64,000 bases of DNA, from positions 55,092-119,091 of the forward strand of contig NZ_JHYD01000027.1 in assembly GCF_000621505.1 (NCBI RefSeq), read 5' to 3'. Both the position numbers and the translations under genes were made by a program. This stretch comes from Ruminiclostridium cellobioparum DSM 1351 = ATCC 15832. Its GTDB lineage: Bacteria > Bacillota > Clostridia > Acetivibrionales > DSM-1351. This document shows, one piece after another, positions 26,191 through 35,672 of this stretch (the stretch's first letter is position 1; every line of letters begins with the position of its first letter). The notes under the pieces were generated by a model. That model had not been told where the DNA came from. It did not search any database and worked only from the letters and a program-made list of their open reading frames with translations.

Positions 26191-29100
26191 TTATACGGTA
26201 ATTATGTCCAGACCTCCAATGGCAGCTTCACTGTCATTGTTAAAGCCTTCAACTGCAACAAATCTTATGTATTTGCCCGTCTTGCTTCTGGTAACATTAA
26301 AGCCGTCATCGATCCAATCAAGAATTATCTCCTGTTTCTCAAGGGTTTTATCAAAGCTTCCTGAAGCAACAGGCTTGCCGTATTGCACCGGATCACAGGA
26401 AATATATATTTCATATTTGGATATAAGTCCTATTGTCATGCCATCCTGTCTCGGAGAATATGTAAAACCTTTTATCCCCGTACTTTCCATAAGCTCAATA
26501 TCAATGACATACGGGTACTGTCCTCCCATAGTTATCCAGCAGTCAGACGAATCAGAATCAAGGATATATTCCACTTTACTTGAATATTTTGTATTTGATG
26601 CTTTAATATGCTTTGTCAGCAATTTTAAATTGGATGCAGTATTTTTTGACAGTATATCTGCCAGAATGTTCTCCTCCACATGGAGTTCAGGCTCAAACCT
26701 TTCACTCCGGATATAATTCAGAATACTGTACCTTAGCTGCCTTGCCACAGGAAGCCCGGTTAAATCACCGTTCAAATCAAGACTGCATACAAGAAGTTTT
26801 CCATTGAGAACCTTTGCCTCAAAAATAACTCCAAGCCTGTTATTTCTGACAGGATGGTCAATGGCAGAAACGATGGACTCAAATCCCGCCGGCAGTTCAT
26901 TTATACAGACACATTTAGAATCGGCAAGCAGTTCCCACCATTGCCAGTTTGCGTGGAATTCCGTGGGGAAGTCCAGCAGAGCAGGATGATTGGGTTCACA
27001 CAGAATACCCATGGTTTTTCTCTGGTTTTCAAACATCTGTGTATTCCAGAAAGGTGTGGTAAAGCACATTGCCTCGGAATTCTTTACAGTCCCCGCAAGC
27101 ATAAGTACGGTTCCGCCATTGCGCAAAGCTTCAGACACACCGTCATTCCAGCTGTCGGCAACAAATACATCCTCGGGTATCTCAATATCCACCTTATGGG
27201 GATACACCCAGATATCCCACTGATTTGTAATATTAAATCCTTCTGCAATAAGCTTAAATATGAGTTTTTCAGCAGTTTTTACTTTTTTGAGCTCAGCTGA
27301 CGCAGCTCCTATATAAGATAGACTGCCCTGCGGAATACAGATATTTTTAAATTCACCGCAGGAATATATTTTGCCTTCACTGTCTGTTAGTTCCCATACG
27401 ATGTTAAGCTGTGAATAATCACTTTGGCCGTAATTGGCAAAATTAACCTCAGCCCTGAATACTTCAGTATTAAGCCAGGTGCGCTTTTCAAATCCTGCCA
27501 GAAGAACAGAGTGATTGCACCAGTTTCTAAACTCCAGCGGCTCCACAAGACCCTTTGAATCCCAGAAGGCGTCCAGCCAGCCCACAAGGGCACTACCCTG
27601 TCCGGGAAAATCATGCATATCAAGAAGCTGAAAGCCTCCATAATCCGCAGTTCTCAGCGAGCGTTCTATTTCCTCCCTGTACAATAAAACTGCCAGCTTG
27701 CCAGAAGCCTTAACAAAATCCTTGTTTTTGTACAAAACTTGTTTTGCCGCTGCCGACTCTTTAAACACCTCTAAATTTTTAGCTTTTAAAACACCTGTAT
27801 ACTTTTTTATTTCATCAAAATCAGGATAAACCTCCCACTGTCCCACTTCATGTGATATGGTCGGAACGTCTATTCCCTTTAGTGTCTCACTGTAGTCGGC
27901 CAACGTTTCAGGCCTTTCATTATTGAAAATGCTCTCACAGCGTCTATTAACCCTTTCCCCGTTTATTCTTGCTTCATGGGCAACATAGTATTGATCTCCT
28001 TTATTTGGTTTTATTCCCACCACTGGTTCTGCAGCATTGTTGGCAGCTGCCGAATAAAGGTGCCTGCCGTCTGTTTTCCTGCCCAGTTCTACAAATCCTG
28101 CCAGCTTTTCATAATCTCCACGAAGCTCGTTTCCCATGCACATCATACAGAAGGACGGGTGATTTCCGTACTCACCCAGGATTCTCAACAGTTCCTGTCT
28201 CAGAAAGCTGTCTCTGGCCTCATCCTGACCCAGTGGCGGAGCGGTATAACCAAACAGCGGCAATTCGGCCTGGAGAATAATTCCTTCTTCATCAGCGGCA
28301 GCAAATGCAGCCTCGCCCGGACACCATGAATGAAATCTGAAGTGGTTTATTCCATAGGATTTTGCTGTTGAATATATACGTTTCCAGTCTTCAGCCTGCA
28401 TTGACGGATACCCTGTAATAGGGAAATTTCCTGCATCATGCGTACCCCTAAGAAATGTTTTTTTGCCGTTCAGCTTGAATACGGAACCTTCTGCCCGAAA
28501 GCTCCGGTTACCGAAAAATACCTGATCAGAGTCTGAATACGTTTCATCCTCATGGCTTCCCCGGCATTCCAGAGTAATATCCATTCTATATAAGTTCCGA
28601 TTGAACTCATCCCACAAGTCCATTCTGCCCTCGCACTCCTGCGTCAATTCAACAGTATTTGATGAATTTGCGTCTACCCTGAAATGATGTGAATCCTTTA
28701 TAATGGCATCATCACCGTACTGCTGGCATACCGAGAGCCTTATAAAGCCCTTGGCTGCCTTTGGGGCAGTATTTACCAGCAGCAGCCTGGCTGTCAACTT
28801 GCTGCTTTCTATATCCGGATACACACTGCTTTTTTCCACATAGACCTTATCCCTGATATCAAGCTCTATTCTTCCCACAATACCATTCCAAATGGTTTGT
28901 ACCTCTTCCGAATATCCGTGGCTCATGACTCCCAGATTAAAGACAGGTGAGTTATCTACCCTTATGCTGATAAGATTTCCCCCTGCTTTGAGCATTCCAT
29001 CCAGCTTATACTTATGAGGAGTACATAAACTGTTTTCCGAACCGGCATATTTGCCATTTATCCATAGATCTGTCTTCCACATGCACCGTTCCAAAAACAA

Positions 29101-29361
29101 TGTGACATGTTTATCAACTATTTCGTCGGGCAGGATTACTAATCTGTTGTACCATGCCGCCCCGACATATTTTCGGATTCGGTTCAATCTGAAAGTGTCA
29201 ACAGCTGTTACAGGCTTACCGGCACCGTTTTCATCAAGAGTACCGGGCAGTTTCACCGTTTCTGAAAATAACTTTTCATACCATCTCTCACTTATTCCTG
29301 TCTCCTTTTCATCCAGAGCCACATACCAATCCCCGCTTAGGGGAACAGACCTTCTACTCAT
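26191..29361 (-). CDS. GH2-family glycoside hydrolase with C-terminal F5/8-type domain
   Basis: A 1056-residue enzyme without a signal peptide, thus cytoplasmic. The N-terminal sugar-binding jelly roll (about 1-175) and an Ig-like domain lead to a TIM barrel (about 295-560). The candidate acid/base is E412 (MGNELRGD) and the candidate nucleophile E505 (ISHEVGQWE). After further beta domains, the last about 140 residues look like a discoidin (F5/8 type C) module. GH2 relatives are beta-galactosidases, glucuronidases and mannosidases; specificity is not evident. The ATG at 29361 has AGGAGG 9 nt upstream, so the 12-residue longer form is unlikely. It is divergent from an AraC regulator that probably controls it. 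Confidence 0.82.
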   Translation of the reverse strand: MSRRSVPLSGDWYVALDEKETGISERWYEKLFSETVKLPGTLDENGAGKPVTAVDTFRLNRIRKYVGAAWYNRLVILPDEIVDKHVTLFLERCMWKTDLWINGKYAGSENSLCTPHKYKLDGMLKAGGNLISIRVDNSPVFNLGVMSHGYSEEVQTIWNGIVGRIELDIRDKVYVEKSSVYPDIESSKLTARLLLVNTAPKAAKGFIRLSVCQQYGDDAIIKDSHHFRVDANSSNTVELTQECEGRMDLWDEFNRNLYRMDITLECRGSHEDETYSDSDQVFFGNRSFRAEGSVFKLNGKKTFLRGTHDAGNFPITGYPSMQAEDWKRIYSTAKSYGINHFRFHSWCPGEAAFAAADEEGIILQAELPLFGYTAPPLGQDEARDSFLRQELLRILGEYGNHPSFCMMCMGNELRGDYEKLAGFVELGRKTDGRHLYSAAANNAAEPVVGIKPNKGDQYYVAHEARINGERVNRRCESIFNNERPETLADYSETLKGIDVPTISHEVGQWEVYPDFDEIKKYTGVLKAKNLEVFKESAAAKQVLYKNKDFVKASGKLAVLLYREEIERSLRTADYGGFQLLDMHDFPGQGSALVGWLDAFWDSKGLVEPLEFRNWCNHSVLLAGFEKRTWLNTEVFRAEVNFANYGQSDYSQLNIVWELTDSEGKIYSCGEFKNICIPQGSLSYIGAASAELKKVKTAEKLIFKLIAEGFNITNQWDIWVYPHKVDIEIPEDVFVADSWNDGVSEALRNGGTVLMLAGTVKNSEAMCFTTPFWNTQMFENQRKTMGILCEPNHPALLDFPTEFHANWQWWELLADSKCVCINELPAGFESIVSAIDHPVRNNRLGVIFEAKVLNGKLLVCSLDLNGDLTGLPVARQLRYSILNYIRSERFEPELHVEENILADILSKNTASNLKLLTKHIKASNTKYSSKVEYILDSDSSDCWITMGGQYPYVIDIELMESTGIKGFTYSPRQDGMTIGLISKYEIYISCDPVQYGKPVASGSFDKTLEKQEIILDWIDDGFNVTRSKTGKYIRFVAVEGFNNDSEAAIGGLDIITV

Positions 29362-29533
29362 GATTAAAATCCTCCTGTGAAAAAATTCTTGATTCATCTG
29401 TAATGTTGAGTGATTATATCCCAGAATGATTGCAGCAATATAATTATATTGATATTATATATATGTTAAAACGCGCAATTCAATCTAAAGATTTTGTAAT
29501 TATATGAATTTATTGAACAAAAAGGAGCAGCAA

Positions 29534-30358
29534 ATGGAAAGACTTTTCTCTCTTCTTACAGAACGTGATATTTCTCTTCCGCTTTTTGTAACAGGTGTGG
29601 GTTATGAACCTTATCAGGATCATGTCACCAGAAAGGATGGCTTCCCCAATTACCACCTGGCATTTTGTGAACAAGGTGCAGGCAAGCTTTTAATAAACAA
29701 CAGGGAATACATGATCGAGCAGAAAACGGCTTTCTTCTTCTATCCGGATGTACCTCACGAATATTATCCTGTAACAGAACCATGGTCACTCAGGTGGATA
29801 ATATTCTCAGGCTTGGGAGCCGATATTCTGCTTAATGCCGCAGGTATGAACCATGTTGAAGTGTTCAGGCTCAACAGCTCCGAAGAAGTCACCTTTTGCT
29901 ATAAAATGCTCCACAAAATACTCCTGGAAAAAAGACCCACTAGTATGCTTGAGGCCTCAGGCTTTTTATACAATTTTCTTGCAAATATAAATAAACTGAT
30001 TGAAACTGTAACTCCGGAAGGCGACACACAGCTGGTAAAAAAGCTGAATATTATTACCGGATGGATAAAAAATAATTTCAGAAAAGATATTTCCCTGGAG
30101 GAACTGGCTGTACAGGCAGGTATTTCTTCCTCATACCTATGCAGGATATTTAAAAAGGCATATGGCATAAGTCCCTTCACATACATTCTCCGGTGCAGGA
30201 TTAATGCAGCCAAGGAAGAACTGATAAATTTACCTGATAAAAGTGTAAAAGATATATCTCTTGATACAGGCTTTAACAACTGCAGCTATTTCGGCACGGT
30301 CTTTAAGGATTATGAAGGCTGCTCTCCCAACAAGTTCAGAGGTCTGTATTCCAAGTAG
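29534..30358 (+). CDS. AraC-family regulator with N-terminal cupin sensor
   Basis: A 274-residue one-component regulator. The first about 160 residues form an AraC-type cupin ligand-binding domain, as suggested by the stretch around FYPDVPHEYYPV; the C-terminal about 100 residues form two helix-turn-helix motifs (LAVQAGISSSYLCRIFKKAYGISP and a second ending in CSYFGTVFKDYEGCSP). The ATG at 29534 is preferred to one 30 bp upstream because AAGGAG is 6 nt before it. It is divergently transcribed from the GH2-family gene across a 172-bp AT-rich region with short palindromes, which makes that gene its likely target. The inducing sugar is unknown. Confidence 0.88.
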   Translation: MERLFSLLTERDISLPLFVTGVGYEPYQDHVTRKDGFPNYHLAFCEQGAGKLLINNREYMIEQKTAFFFYPDVPHEYYPVTEPWSLRWIIFSGLGADILLNAAGMNHVEVFRLNSSEEVTFCYKMLHKILLEKRPTSMLEASGFLYNFLANINKLIETVTPEGDTQLVKKLNIITGWIKNNFRKDISLEELAVQAGISSSYLCRIFKKAYGISPFTYILRCRINAAKEELINLPDKSVKDISLDTGFNNCSYFGTVFKDYEGCSPNKFRGLYSK

Positions 30359-30606
30359 TGGAATCAGGCCCTAAGATTGGGAAAGCTGCAAGTTTTAATA
30401 ATAATATTCAATTACTCATAATGAGGGAAATTAAATGCATTTATGAATGCCAACGTCGGACCGCTGACGGATATTCAGATATATGCCATAATAAAGTAAT
30501 GTGCAATTTTTTGGTTATTGTATATTTTTTGGATTTAATACTTTATCAATTATTATAATGTTATAATTAAGTTAATTATGTAAATAAAAAGACTTGGAGC
30601 AATAGT

Positions 30607-32946
30607 ATGATTATCAGAAATTTAAGAAAAATTATTAATGTACTATCTGTCAGAGCCTCAAAAAAATATCTTCTGAAATACTTTATCACATATTGTACAG
30701 TTTTAATAATTCCACTGGTAATAGGTTACGTATATTATATCAATACATATAATATAGTATATTCTGATGCCATAAATGAAAATAATACAATTCTCAGGCA
30801 GGCTTCCTCCATTCTTGAGCAGAGATTTGAGGAAGCAGATTCCATGGCGGATCAAATTATTTCAAATAGTCATGTAAGTGCTTTTCAGGGTCTTAAAAAC
30901 CCTTTGCAGTATCCCAATTCATATTCAATCATAAGAACAAGGGACAGCCTTACAAATTACAATACCTCCAACAAATTTGTATGGAATTATTTTATCTTTT
31001 TCAATAAAAGTGAAATGGTTATAAACAATCAAATCACCTATACTTATGAGCAATTTTACAAACGGTATATGAGTTTTAAAGGTGTGCCATATGAAGAATG
31101 GTATGGCAAAATGACTGAAAATCTTTGTGAAAGCGGGCTTTCAGGAGAAATAGAAGCTGAGCTTTACAATTTTACGCCTTCCGGTACTGTAGGTATGACA
31201 ATGGTTACCTATTCAAAACCTTTGATTTCCTATGGGCAAAATGACGGTATCGTTATGCTGGTAATTAATAAAAAGGACATAACCGATCTTTTATCTTCAA
31301 TAAATACCTATGATGGTGGAGTAACATATATAGAAAACAAGGCAGGTAAAATCATAACATACTTTTCAGGTGAAAAATGCGATATTCATGCAGTTCAGGC
31401 CGCAGTAAACAAAAGTTCTTCAGAGTCTGAAAGTACTTCAGAGATCTCTATAAACGGTAAAAAAATGATGGTCAACTACATCAAGACAAATAATAATGGG
31501 TTCAAGTATGTGGCTGTCCAGTCTAAAAAGGTTGTGCTGGAGAAGGCTAACAATCTTAAGCTTATTATCTATATCGTACTGCTTATTTCTGTTTTGCTGG
31601 GTACTCTCATTTCTTATTTTATGGCAAAAAGAAGTGCAAAACCTTTACAGGATATATTAAACAATATACAAATCAGCGAAATCAGTGAAGATATTTTTAA
31701 AAATATCAAGTATACCATAAGTGAATTAGGCGATAACAACAGCAATTTGAAAAGAACCATTGACGAGCAGGTTCCTATTTTAAAAACAACCTTTCTTACA
31801 AGGCTTATAAAAGGGGAGTTTAATTCACAGGAGGAAATAGAAAAGGTAGCCAGATGCATCCGCCTGAATTTTAAAGGCAGGGTATACTGCATTATTATAT
31901 TTAGATTCGATACAGATTTAAATAATTATGATACCGTGGAATTAACAATTGTGAATTCATTCAAGCAATTGCTCCGGGAAACATTGAGCAGGGTGGTGCC
32001 CGACGCTCTTATTTGTGATCTGGATGAGGAGCAATTGGTGATGCTTGTTGATTATCCTGCATTGCAGCAGGGACAGCTCAATCCCTATATTGAAGATGTG
32101 GCGGCAAGGTTGAAGCAGGATATGCCTAAAAATTTATTTGAAAGCCTTTTGATCTCCTGCGGCAATATTGTTGAACAGCTCATTGATATACCCGTATCCT
32201 TTGAGAAGGCAAAGCTGGCTTTTAAAATCAACTCTGCCAACAGGCACAGCAATATTCTCTGGTATGCCGGAACTGGTAATTATACGGTTAATTACTATTT
32301 CCCCACCGATTTGCAGGCCAAGCTTATAAATAATGTCAAGGCAGGCGATAAAGGGGCTGTTAAAACAATACTAAACATTCTCTTTACCAAAAATTTTATG
32401 GATTCAAACCTTTCAACTTCACTGCATAAACTGTTTATTTACGAGCTGCTGGGGGTTATTATAAAATTGTGGAATCAGATTGGCTTTGACGAAAATACCT
32501 ATAAATATATAATAAGCAATACCGATAATATTGACAAATATAGTGAACTTAAGCAGATAAAAATAATAACGGATTCTTATTACATGCTTTGTGAAATAAT
32601 GAACGGACAATCGGACAAACAGAACTTGAATACCAATAATCAAATTATTGAGTACATCAACCAATATTATCATGATTGCAATATATCACTTGCTTCCATA
32701 GCAGACAAATTTAACATGAACGAATCTTATTTATCATATATATTCAAGCAGCAAAGTGGTATCAAGCTTTCTTCATATATTGAAAACTTAAGAATCCAGA
32801 AGGCTAAAGAGCTGTTGGGAAGTACCGCCTTACCTATAAGTGAAATTGCAATAAAAACAGGATATTTGTCTACAAACACTTTTTGCCGGGCTTTTAAAAG
32901 GGTAACAGGTATTAACGCAACAACGTTCAGGGGCAGTAATGCATAA
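30607..32946 (+). CDS. Membrane-bound AraC-family regulator (YesS-like)
   Basis: A 779-residue protein that combines an extracellular sensor with a DNA-binding tail. Transmembrane helices lie near residues 25-46 and 318-340, with a Cache-like domain between them. A cytoplasmic region of about 340 residues follows, and an AraC double helix-turn-helix (about 680-779) carries NMNESYLSYIFKQQSG and TGYLSTNTFCRAFKRVTG. There is no receiver or kinase domain. B. subtilis YesS in the rhamnogalacturonan locus has this layout. It starts 248 bp after the cupin regulator, with GGAG 7 nt before the ATG and a TATAAT-like box near 30560. Its target could be the GH2 gene or the convergent xylo-oligosaccharide operon (inference). 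Confidence 0.87.
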   Translation: MIIRNLRKIINVLSVRASKKYLLKYFITYCTVLIIPLVIGYVYYINTYNIVYSDAINENNTILRQASSILEQRFEEADSMADQIISNSHVSAFQGLKNPLQYPNSYSIIRTRDSLTNYNTSNKFVWNYFIFFNKSEMVINNQITYTYEQFYKRYMSFKGVPYEEWYGKMTENLCESGLSGEIEAELYNFTPSGTVGMTMVTYSKPLISYGQNDGIVMLVINKKDITDLLSSINTYDGGVTYIENKAGKIITYFSGEKCDIHAVQAAVNKSSSESESTSEISINGKKMMVNYIKTNNNGFKYVAVQSKKVVLEKANNLKLIIYIVLLISVLLGTLISYFMAKRSAKPLQDILNNIQISEISEDIFKNIKYTISELGDNNSNLKRTIDEQVPILKTTFLTRLIKGEFNSQEEIEKVARCIRLNFKGRVYCIIIFRFDTDLNNYDTVELTIVNSFKQLLRETLSRVVPDALICDLDEEQLVMLVDYPALQQGQLNPYIEDVAARLKQDMPKNLFESLLISCGNIVEQLIDIPVSFEKAKLAFKINSANRHSNILWYAGTGNYTVNYYFPTDLQAKLINNVKAGDKGAVKTILNILFTKNFMDSNLSTSLHKLFIYELLGVIIKLWNQIGFDENTYKYIISNTDNIDKYSELKQIKIITDSYYMLCEIMNGQSDKQNLNTNNQIIEYINQYYHDCNISLASIADKFNMNESYLSYIFKQQSGIKLSSYIENLRIQKAKELLGSTALPISEIAIKTGYLSTNTFCRAFKRVTGINATTFRGSNA

Positions 32947-32983
32947 TTGATATATTTAACTTAATATTCTGAGAAAAAAATTT

Positions 32984-33017
32984 AAAATACCCTGTAAAGT
33001 GCCTTACAGGGTATTTT
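32984..33017. terminator. Bidirectional terminator between convergent genes
   Basis: Stem arms ATACCCTGTAA and TTACAGGGTAT with a 6-nt loop are flanked by T-rich sequence on both strands. It ends the plus-strand AraC gene and the minus-strand operon that finishes at 33084. Confidence 0.82.
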
Positions 33018-33083
33018 TATGCCTTATTGTATCTGTTATTCAAGGCACCCATATGATTCCGGAGTGCCCTTATTATTTATGTA

Positions 33084-33506
33084 CTATTTCATTTTATACA
33101 CATTTATCTTTACAGACGGAGTCCCTGTTTGCTCAACTTGAAGGCTTGCTACAAAAACCCCGCTGCACAGCCATTCATATTTACCCTGGGCCACTTGAAA
33201 TCTTGGTGTAGTTCTAACTACGTTATTTTCAGCCTTTGCATCAATATATCCCTCATTTTCAATGGAAATATACTGTCCGTCTTCAGTTTTTAAAGTATAC
33301 TTGGCCAACACGTGAGAAATATTTTCGTCTATTGCAGTATTCCAATCATAACCTCCAGGGATAACAATACCTTTTATGCCCTTACCCGAAAATGTTCCTC
33401 CTATTATTGGGATTAACCTGAGATAACCCTTCAATGTTTTTCCAACTTCCAATACCGCTCCTATCTCAACGGTTAATTCCATTACCAGATCAGCTTCCAG
33501 CTGCAT
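33084..33506 (-). CDS. DUF3237-family protein
   Basis: A 140-residue protein that I recognise as DUF3237. Features are the ITGGTFSG-like motif (IIGGTFSGKGIKG), the GGYDW segment, and a C-terminal beta-rich half. No signal peptide is present. Function is unknown; family members are often encoded with esterases or secondary-metabolism genes. It begins 4 bp after the esterase stop and has AAAGGTG upstream, so it is co-expressed with GH8 and esterase. A role in handling acylated xylo-oligosaccharides is a guess from context only. Confidence 0.8.
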   Translation of the reverse strand: MQLEADLVMELTVEIGAVLEVGKTLKGYLRLIPIIGGTFSGKGIKGIVIPGGYDWNTAIDENISHVLAKYTLKTEDGQYISIENEGYIDAKAENNVVRTTPRFQVAQGKYEWLCSGVFVASLQVEQTGTPSVKINVYKMK

Positions 33507-33510
33507 ATTT

Positions 33511-34305
33511 TCACCTTTCTGAAATAGCCCAGTCTATTCCTTTCTCAATATATTTATTCCAGAAATCCCAATCGTGAGAACCTGAATCTTCTACATATGT
33601 ATGTTCTACATTTTCAGAAACCAAAAAATTAATTAAGTCTCTGTTTTCTTTTAATAAAAAATCTTCGGTTCCGCATGCCATATATATTTTGGGAATGGCT
33701 GAATTTCTTTTTTTAAGATCGTTAATAAGTGCTTCCGGGTCTCTATCACTTCCTATAAGCTGATTAAGATCCCCGAAAACTCTTCTATAATACTTATAGT
33801 CGGCAATAGGGTCCTTGAAATCAACTGGAATTCCAGCGATATTCTTTATTATAAGGGCTGAGGATAATGCTATTATCCTGCTGTAATTTTCGGCATACTT
33901 TAAACCGTTTCTGATGGCACCATAGCCACCCATGGACAATCCGCCTATATAAGTATCCTCTCTTTTATTGGACAAATGAAACATCTTACGTGTGATTTCA
34001 ACCAGTTCTTTTCCGATGAATTCTCCATAAAGAGCCCCCATGTCTGTATCGTCCAGATAAAAACAGTTCTCTCCGGAGGGCATAAATACCGCTATTTTAT
34101 ACTTATTTGACAGTTCCTGAATTTTAGTTCCGCAAATCCAGTCCATATGATTACCTGAGTAGCCATGCAGAAGATAGAGAGATTTCATAGGACGTTCCTC
34201 TGACTTCTGATCATTTAACTCAAAGGTATCAATTGGCAAAAGTACATTAAAATTTACCTCCCTTTTTAAAGTTTGTGCAAAAAAATTAACCTGTAATAAA
34301 GCCAT
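33511..34305 (-). CDS. Cytoplasmic alpha/beta-hydrolase esterase (EstA/CE1-like)
   Basis: A 264-residue serine esterase of the tributyrin esterase/S-formylglutathione hydrolase type. The catalytic triad can be placed at S124 (GGLSMGGYG), D215 (CGTEDF) and H244 (GSHDWDFW), with the oxyanion-side motif LLHGYSG near residue 46. The absence of a signal peptide suggests it deacylates imported oligosaccharides, for example acetyl or feruloyl groups on xylo-oligosaccharides, which fits the preceding GH8 gene (inference). The ATG at 34305 is used because AAAGGAG lies 8 nt upstream; the frame extends 7 codons further without a ribosome site. Confidence 0.86.
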   Translation of the reverse strand: MALLQVNFFAQTLKREVNFNVLLPIDTFELNDQKSEERPMKSLYLLHGYSGNHMDWICGTKIQELSNKYKIAVFMPSGENCFYLDDTDMGALYGEFIGKELVEITRKMFHLSNKREDTYIGGLSMGGYGAIRNGLKYAENYSRIIALSSALIIKNIAGIPVDFKDPIADYKYYRRVFGDLNQLIGSDRDPEALINDLKKRNSAIPKIYMACGTEDFLLKENRDLINFLVSENVEHTYVEDSGSHDWDFWNKYIEKGIDWAISER

Positions 34306-34356
34306 TTTTACTTCTCCTTTTTTCATGTATCAATCAGCAACCTTGGACTATTAACT

Positions 34357-34480
34357 TTAATACCCCGGTATCATGCTGTCGTCAAGTCTGTAATAAGTTT
34401 CCGATTCTTCTTTAATACTGCTGATTTCAAAAAAAGTTACTCCATTTTTGCTTAAGGTAAAGCCTTTTATACACCCGGGC
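34357..34480 (-). other. Out-of-frame coding-like tail after the GH8 gene
   Basis: Between the GH8 stop and the esterase, another frame stays open to 34357 and reads as plausible protein (GFTLSKNGVTFFEISS, ending DDSMIPGY). It has no start or ribosome site of its own. It may be a C-terminal extension lost by a one-base frameshift, or chance. GH8 relatives normally end about where this gene ends. Confidence 0.25.
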
Positions 34481-35611
34481 CTACATATAAATTTTATATT
34501 CTCCTGCCAGCATAAGCAAGCAGAAAAAATATAAACAGTTATCATAATATCTTCGTTCTCCCTGTCTTAAGGGCAGCTCCCAGAAATCCCGAACCCACTG
34601 CAACCTGTACTTTCCCGTAGCTGCCAGTGAACCGGCGGCATTGGTTGCGATTATAGCGACCGGATGCATGGCCGGTTCATCAAAGGGTTCCCCTTTTATA
34701 GTATAGGCTTTATATTCACCCAGTGCAGTGTTTTCACTGAAAAAGGCCTGAAGGTTATCAACTATCTTCCACAGTGATTCATCCTTATTAAACCATGCCG
34801 CATCCAAACCGATATTCATTGCAACGCGATACGCATCTGAATAAAACTGCCAATCTCTGAAAAGTTTTTTTGGAGTACCGTCAAATTCGGCATATTCCGG
34901 TGCCATACCGGTATTCTTGTCACAGGAAATTCGCAGGTATTTTCGGCTTGCCTCTGCAGCCTCCTGCCAGAAGGTTCTGTCCTGTTCATCAGACAGCAGC
35001 GCAAAAAGCTCATAAAAATGGGGCAGATGGTAGGACGGATCTGAAAAGGGTGTTTCAGGAACAAATTTAATGTAATGGTTTGATGCATCCCACATAGGTT
35101 CTCCGCCCTCTGCAAGTTCAGACTGATGAATACAGTGACGTAAAATATCCCTTGCCTGAACACTGTAGTCAAAAGGAGGCAGCCCATCCCCCCACCTGCT
35201 GCTTGCAAAGAAAAGTGCCATTGCAAAATATTCTTCTCCATCAGGTGCAGGGCCTTCAGAATTTTTCTTCCCTTCGGTTGTTACCGACCATGCAAAATAG
35301 CCCTGATGCTTGCCCTCCTTTTGATACATATAGGTTTTTGAAAACAGCCATAATCTATCAAAAATGTCCTTACGATCTACCTGCACCGCCATCATCATTC
35401 CATAGCTCATACCCTCGGTTCTTGCATCATTATTACCTGTATCAAGCATATATCCCATGTCTTCACCCATCTCGAAATAAATTCTTTCTTTTGGGTCAAA
35501 AAACATGGTGTTAAAAGTTTCAGTTATTTTCTTTTCAATTTGCTTATGTGAAATACCCAGTTCGGCAAATAAATTGGGATATTCTTTTGTATAATAAGCT
35601 CCTTTTGACAT
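34481..35611 (-). CDS. GH8 reducing-end xylose-releasing exo-oligoxylanase
   Basis: A 376-residue cytoplasmic GH8 enzyme. It resembles the Rex enzymes (Bacillus halodurans BH2105 type): general acid E66 in NDARTEGMSYG and candidate base D259 in FYSDAYRV, with the PDGEEYFAMAL segment near 123-133. Rex enzymes release xylose from the reducing end of xylo-oligosaccharides of three or more units. It follows the permease genes by 61 bp and precedes an esterase, consistent with cytoplasmic processing of imported xylo-oligosaccharides. The start is the ATG at 35611 with GGAGGG 5 nt upstream; a GTG at 35617 lies inside that ribosome site. Confidence 0.9.
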   Translation of the reverse strand: MSKGAYYTKEYPNLFAELGISHKQIEKKITETFNTMFFDPKERIYFEMGEDMGYMLDTGNNDARTEGMSYGMMMAVQVDRKDIFDRLWLFSKTYMYQKEGKHQGYFAWSVTTEGKKNSEGPAPDGEEYFAMALFFASSRWGDGLPPFDYSVQARDILRHCIHQSELAEGGEPMWDASNHYIKFVPETPFSDPSYHLPHFYELFALLSDEQDRTFWQEAAEASRKYLRISCDKNTGMAPEYAEFDGTPKKLFRDWQFYSDAYRVAMNIGLDAAWFNKDESLWKIVDNLQAFFSENTALGEYKAYTIKGEPFDEPAMHPVAIIATNAAGSLAATGKYRLQWVRDFWELPLRQGERRYYDNCLYFFCLLMLAGEYKIYM

Positions 35612-35672
35612 GGTCACCCTCCAGCAGTCAAAATATTATTGAAACTGAATTTTATAGCATTCTGCGGCCTGC

